From positions 806,001 to 870,000 of the forward strand of contig NZ_CP009928.1 of assembly GCF_001021975.1 (NCBI RefSeq): a stretch of 64,000 nucleotides of DNA, given 5' to 3'. This DNA comes from Chryseobacterium gallinarum. Its GTDB lineage: Bacteria > Bacteroidota > Bacteroidia > Flavobacteriales > Weeksellaceae. The notes under the pieces were generated by a model. That model was not told where the DNA came from. It worked only from the letters and a program-made list of their open reading frames with translations, and searched no databases. Of the stretch, positions 61,893 to 64,000 are shown piece after piece (positions within the stretch are counted from its first letter, which is position 1; each line of letters opens with the position of its first letter). Both the position numbers and the translations under genes were made by a program.

Positions 61893-62174
61893 TTATTTTG
61901 GCTTTTGCACCTCCATTTGTTGCTTTTCCTTATCCTTTTTCATTTGGCTGTAAGTCCAGATACAGACCACACCGAGAATAATCAAAGCGTAAGCAATCCA
62001 TTTGCCGACACGTTCCAAAAAACGCACAAATACGGCAGTAGAATACCTTGAAAACATTTCGACACCTGCCACACTACGTCTGTAAAACTTCCTGCGGTTG
62101 ATAAAATAGATAAGCCCTATACCAACAACGATAACAATAATACCAAACACTAATTGAGCCGTAACCGTATCCAT
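61893..62174 (-). CDS. small two-helix membrane protein of the ICE
   Basis: A 93-residue protein with two transmembrane helices: AQLVFGIIVIVVGIGLIYFI (about 6-25) and WIAYALIILGVVCIWTY (about 58-75), and a basic, charged tail ending QMEVQKPK. The loop between them (RRKFYRRSVAGVEMFSRYS) is strongly basic. I recognise it as a regular companion of tra genes in Bacteroidetes ICEs, without known function. Separated from traQ by a terminator hairpin. Confidence 0.7.
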   Translation of the reverse strand: MDTVTAQLVFGIIVIVVGIGLIYFINRRKFYRRSVAGVEMFSRYSTAVFVRFLERVGKWIAYALIILGVVCIWTYSQMKKDKEKQQMEVQKPK

Positions 62175-62236
62175 ATTCCTAAAAATTATATCAAGTAAAA
62201 TTAAACAAAAACATCTTACATCGAAAGCCGAAAAGC

Positions 62237-62263
62237 AAAAACCGACCTGTTAAAGTCGGTTTT
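62237..62263. terminator. terminator at the end of the tra operon
   Basis: AAAACCGAC / GTCGGTTTT stem with a 9-base loop; the minus-strand reading continues into a T-rich tract. Confidence 0.8.
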
Positions 62264-62284
62264 TCAGCTTCATTTATCTTGTTC

Positions 62285-62734
62285 TTAATCACTACTATTG
62301 AATTGAAAACTTATCTGTTTCTCATTGCCAAAGCTATCCGAAATCCAAACCTCAAAGGACTGTGATACGGCAGATGTGGAAGTGTAATACAACCTGAACT
62401 GCTCCGTTGGCAGTGGGTACAAATCATTGGGCAGGTACGGCGGTTCATCGAAATACCGCAATGTACCCTGACCGTCAAACTGAAAATACCGGAGATAGTA
62501 TTGCGTTCCTGTATAATTTCCGATACGCTGTATGGTAATGCGTATCTCTACGGTCTGCCCGTTGGCAATATCTTTGGGTACTGGCATTACATTGACCTCA
62601 AAAGGAAAATCGTTCTGTATTTCGAGTTCGTCATCTTTGCTGCAAGATACCAGTGTAACCGAAGTTGTAAGGGTTGCCAAAAGCACATATATAGGCAGTA
62701 ATCCTATTCTGAATTTATTGAATATTGCTGTCAT
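62285..62734 (-). CDS. traQ: conjugative transposon protein TraQ (DUF3872)
   Basis: A 149-residue lipoprotein-like protein. The signal region PIYVLLATLTTSVTLVSCSKDDE has a lipobox ending at Cys (about residue 31). The remainder is a beta-rich domain (VEIRITIQRIGNYTGTQYYL, LYPLPTEQFRLYYTSTSA) typical of DUF3872/TraQ. Last gene of the tra operon, 11 bases after traO. Role in mating apparatus assembly at the outer membrane is inferred. Confidence 0.88.
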   Translation of the reverse strand: MTAIFNKFRIGLLPIYVLLATLTTSVTLVSCSKDDELEIQNDFPFEVNVMPVPKDIANGQTVEIRITIQRIGNYTGTQYYLRYFQFDGQGTLRYFDEPPYLPNDLYPLPTEQFRLYYTSTSAVSQSFEVWISDSFGNEKQISFQFNSSD

Positions 62735-62745
62735 TGTTTTACGTT

Positions 62746-63306
62746 TTAAAAGTTAAACCTTAATCCCACACCTGCCGACGGACGGAACTGTTCGAGATCT
62801 GTACCCCACAAAACCTTTGTACGCCCTTGCAGAACTAATACAAAACGGTCTGACAGGTAGGTTTCAAATGTGAGCCGTCCGCCAGCACCATAGATGAAAT
62901 TATCCTCGCTCAGTATCTTCGCCCCGTCATACAACATCGTTTCACCACGGTTGATGGTTTCGTACCCGACCACACCCGTTATTCCGAAATTCAGCGTGAT
63001 ATTCTTTCGGGCATCGCCTAACAGGAAGAAACTGTAGCCGCCCTCTGCGGTATAGGTTTCCTGCGGTATGCGTAAGTCTTTATAGTCGTGGTATTGGTGG
63101 GTGTATTCCAATGCCCAAAGCTGGTAATTGCCGTTTTTACCGTTTACAGTCATACCAAGACTGATATAATAATCGTTACCGATTTTATCTTCGGATAATA
63201 CACCTGCACTTATTTCTAATCCTTTCTGTTTAGGCAGCATTCTTTGTGCCTGTGTAACCGTGATGGCCACAAAGAGTAGCAGCACGGTATAGATATACTT
63301 TTTCAT
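62746..63306 (-). CDS. traO: conjugative transposon protein TraO
   Basis: An exported 186-residue beta-barrel-like protein. The signal peptide MKKYIYTVLLLFVAITVTQAQ is clear, followed by RMLPKQKGLEISAGVLSED. The body (YTAEGGYSFFLLGDARKNI, INRGETMLYDGAKILSEDN, AGGRLTFETYLSDRFVLVLQ) ends SAGVGLRFNF, an outer-membrane terminal strand. This is TraO of the CTnDOT-type transfer region. It sits between traN and traQ in the standard order, supporting the identification. Confidence 0.9.
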   Translation of the reverse strand: MKKYIYTVLLLFVAITVTQAQRMLPKQKGLEISAGVLSEDKIGNDYYISLGMTVNGKNGNYQLWALEYTHQYHDYKDLRIPQETYTAEGGYSFFLLGDARKNITLNFGITGVVGYETINRGETMLYDGAKILSEDNFIYGAGGRLTFETYLSDRFVLVLQGRTKVLWGTDLEQFRPSAGVGLRFNF

Positions 63307-63327
63307 TGTAATTGCTTTTAAAGGTTA

Positions 63328-64000
63328 CTAAAATTTCAGGTGCATATCGTTAATCAATCGGGCTTTTATCAAATCCGAATTTTCCACCTGAAGCGTTTGC
63401 TGTCTGCCACCATTCTTCTCGAAAATCTCAATCAACAGTACCTTGTCATCGGCAATGGTGAATTGGTCTAACAGAAATACATTCTGTTCGGTGGTTTGTC
63501 CTGAAATTTCTGTGAGTGGCTTGTAGGTACGAAGCGGTATCAACGGGCGTTCCTGTACAACAGTGCGTTTGGCTACCTTTTTATCTACCACTTTGAAATT
63601 GACAAAATCAATCTGAAAAGGCACATTGCTACGGTTTCTCAATTCCGTATGGAAATAGTATTTACCGTTGTGGATGTAAATGCCTTTCAGGATAAACTGA
63701 ATACCGAAGCTCTTAGATCCGATATGCTTTACAATACGTTTGTCTTTCTTGTAAATGGTTTCCAGAAGCAAACCCGCCAATGACGGGGAATTGTTGCCCA
63801 ATTCTTCAAAAAGAACATCATTACTGTTGGCCTTATCCACCGCTTTCTGCATGGTCAAAAGGTCATAGCTCAACGCATCGGGATACCCACTGTAATACAC
63901 ATTGAAGCTGTAAAAACGTCCGTCATTGGTAATGACCGAAAAATTAGTTTCGGGTTCAAAATCCCTTACCGATGCTTTTACACGCAGTACGTTTTCTGCA
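63328..64000 (-). CDS. traN: conjugative transposon protein TraN, C-terminal part
   Basis: The frame is open to the window edge, so only the last 223 residues are seen and the start lies outside. Landmarks are VRDFEPETNFSVITNDGRFY, FGIQFILKGIYIHNGKYYFH, IDFVNFKVVDKKVAKRTV and ENSDLIKARLINDMHLKF. TraN of Bacteroidetes ICEs is an exported transfer protein that I take to correspond to VirB9-like components. It is 21 bases from traO. Confidence 0.85.
   Translation of the reverse strand, partial: AENVLRVKASVRDFEPETNFSVITNDGRFYSFNVYYSGYPDALSYDLLTMQKAVDKANSNDVLFEELGNNSPSLAGLLLETIYKKDKRIVKHIGSKSFGIQFILKGIYIHNGKYYFHTELRNRSNVPFQIDFVNFKVVDKKVAKRTVVQERPLIPLRTYKPLTEISGQTTEQNVFLLDQFTIADDKVLLIEIFEKNGGRQQTLQVENSDLIKARLINDMHLKF

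Overview
The window is a piece of a Bacteroidota chromosome, most likely a Chryseobacterium-like member of the Flavobacteriia. Supporting signs are type IX secretion C-terminal domains, TonB receptors of the SusC/FhuA style, many upstream TAnnTTTG boxes (the Bacteroidota -7 element) close to start codons, low GC in the left part, and a conjugative module of the CTnDOT/Bacteroidetes ICE type. No rRNA, tRNA or CRISPR array was seen.

Positions 1 to about 39,900 are core chromosome: two T9SS-sorted secreted proteins; a giant outer-membrane beta-barrel protein; dusB; an endonuclease-lrp-deoC operon; ndh-trmD (4-base overlap); a GH25 lysozyme; a CarboxypepD/alpha-beta hydrolase fusion; an ABC-F protein; a Gfo/Idh/MocA oxidoreductase; a siderophore receptor with a PepSY protein; a porin-like protein; a 1-Cys peroxiredoxin with a palindromic operator; an MscS channel; sucC; a tight operon mvaA - 55-aa membrane protein - secreted protein - DUF423 - ClC channel; a radical-SAM/DUF4130 putative DNA-repair pair; a 1-kb gene-free block with six perfect DnaA boxes (putative oriC); a DUF4846 lipoprotein; pfkA-gap; an MpaB-like oxygenase; and recA.

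From about 39,920 to the right edge lies the left part of an integrative conjugative element (ICE). It seems to have cut off the 5' end of the chromosomal gene at 38,489-39,922, whose frame stays open up to the junction but has no credible start. The ICE begins with a tyrosine integrase of the IntDOT type, followed by ssb, DUF932, several ICE-specific proteins and a PRTRC cassette (E, C, probable F, B, ThiF). Next comes a small cargo island (methyltransferase, SnoaL-like, zinc-free MDR reductase, HxlR regulator) bounded by two copies of a roughly 50-bp repeat. Then follow a receiver-only protein with Glu at the phosphorylation position, and an apparently damage-inducible mutagenesis module: XRE-S24 repressor divergent from dinB and a short dnaE, with an inverted-repeat operator between them. 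Two excisionase-like HTH genes, a metal-type module (DUF6660, TonB receptor, CDF-like transporter), a small membrane protein and the end of the tra operon (traQ, traO, traN, leftward) complete it. The rest of the ICE lies to the right of the window.

Logic of the ICE: the integrase and two xis-like proteins move it, tra genes transfer it, ssb/PRTRC proteins probably support DNA maintenance, and the S24-dinB-dnaE unit probably gives the host inducible translesion synthesis. Functions are inferred from family resemblance by reading alone; no database search was run.
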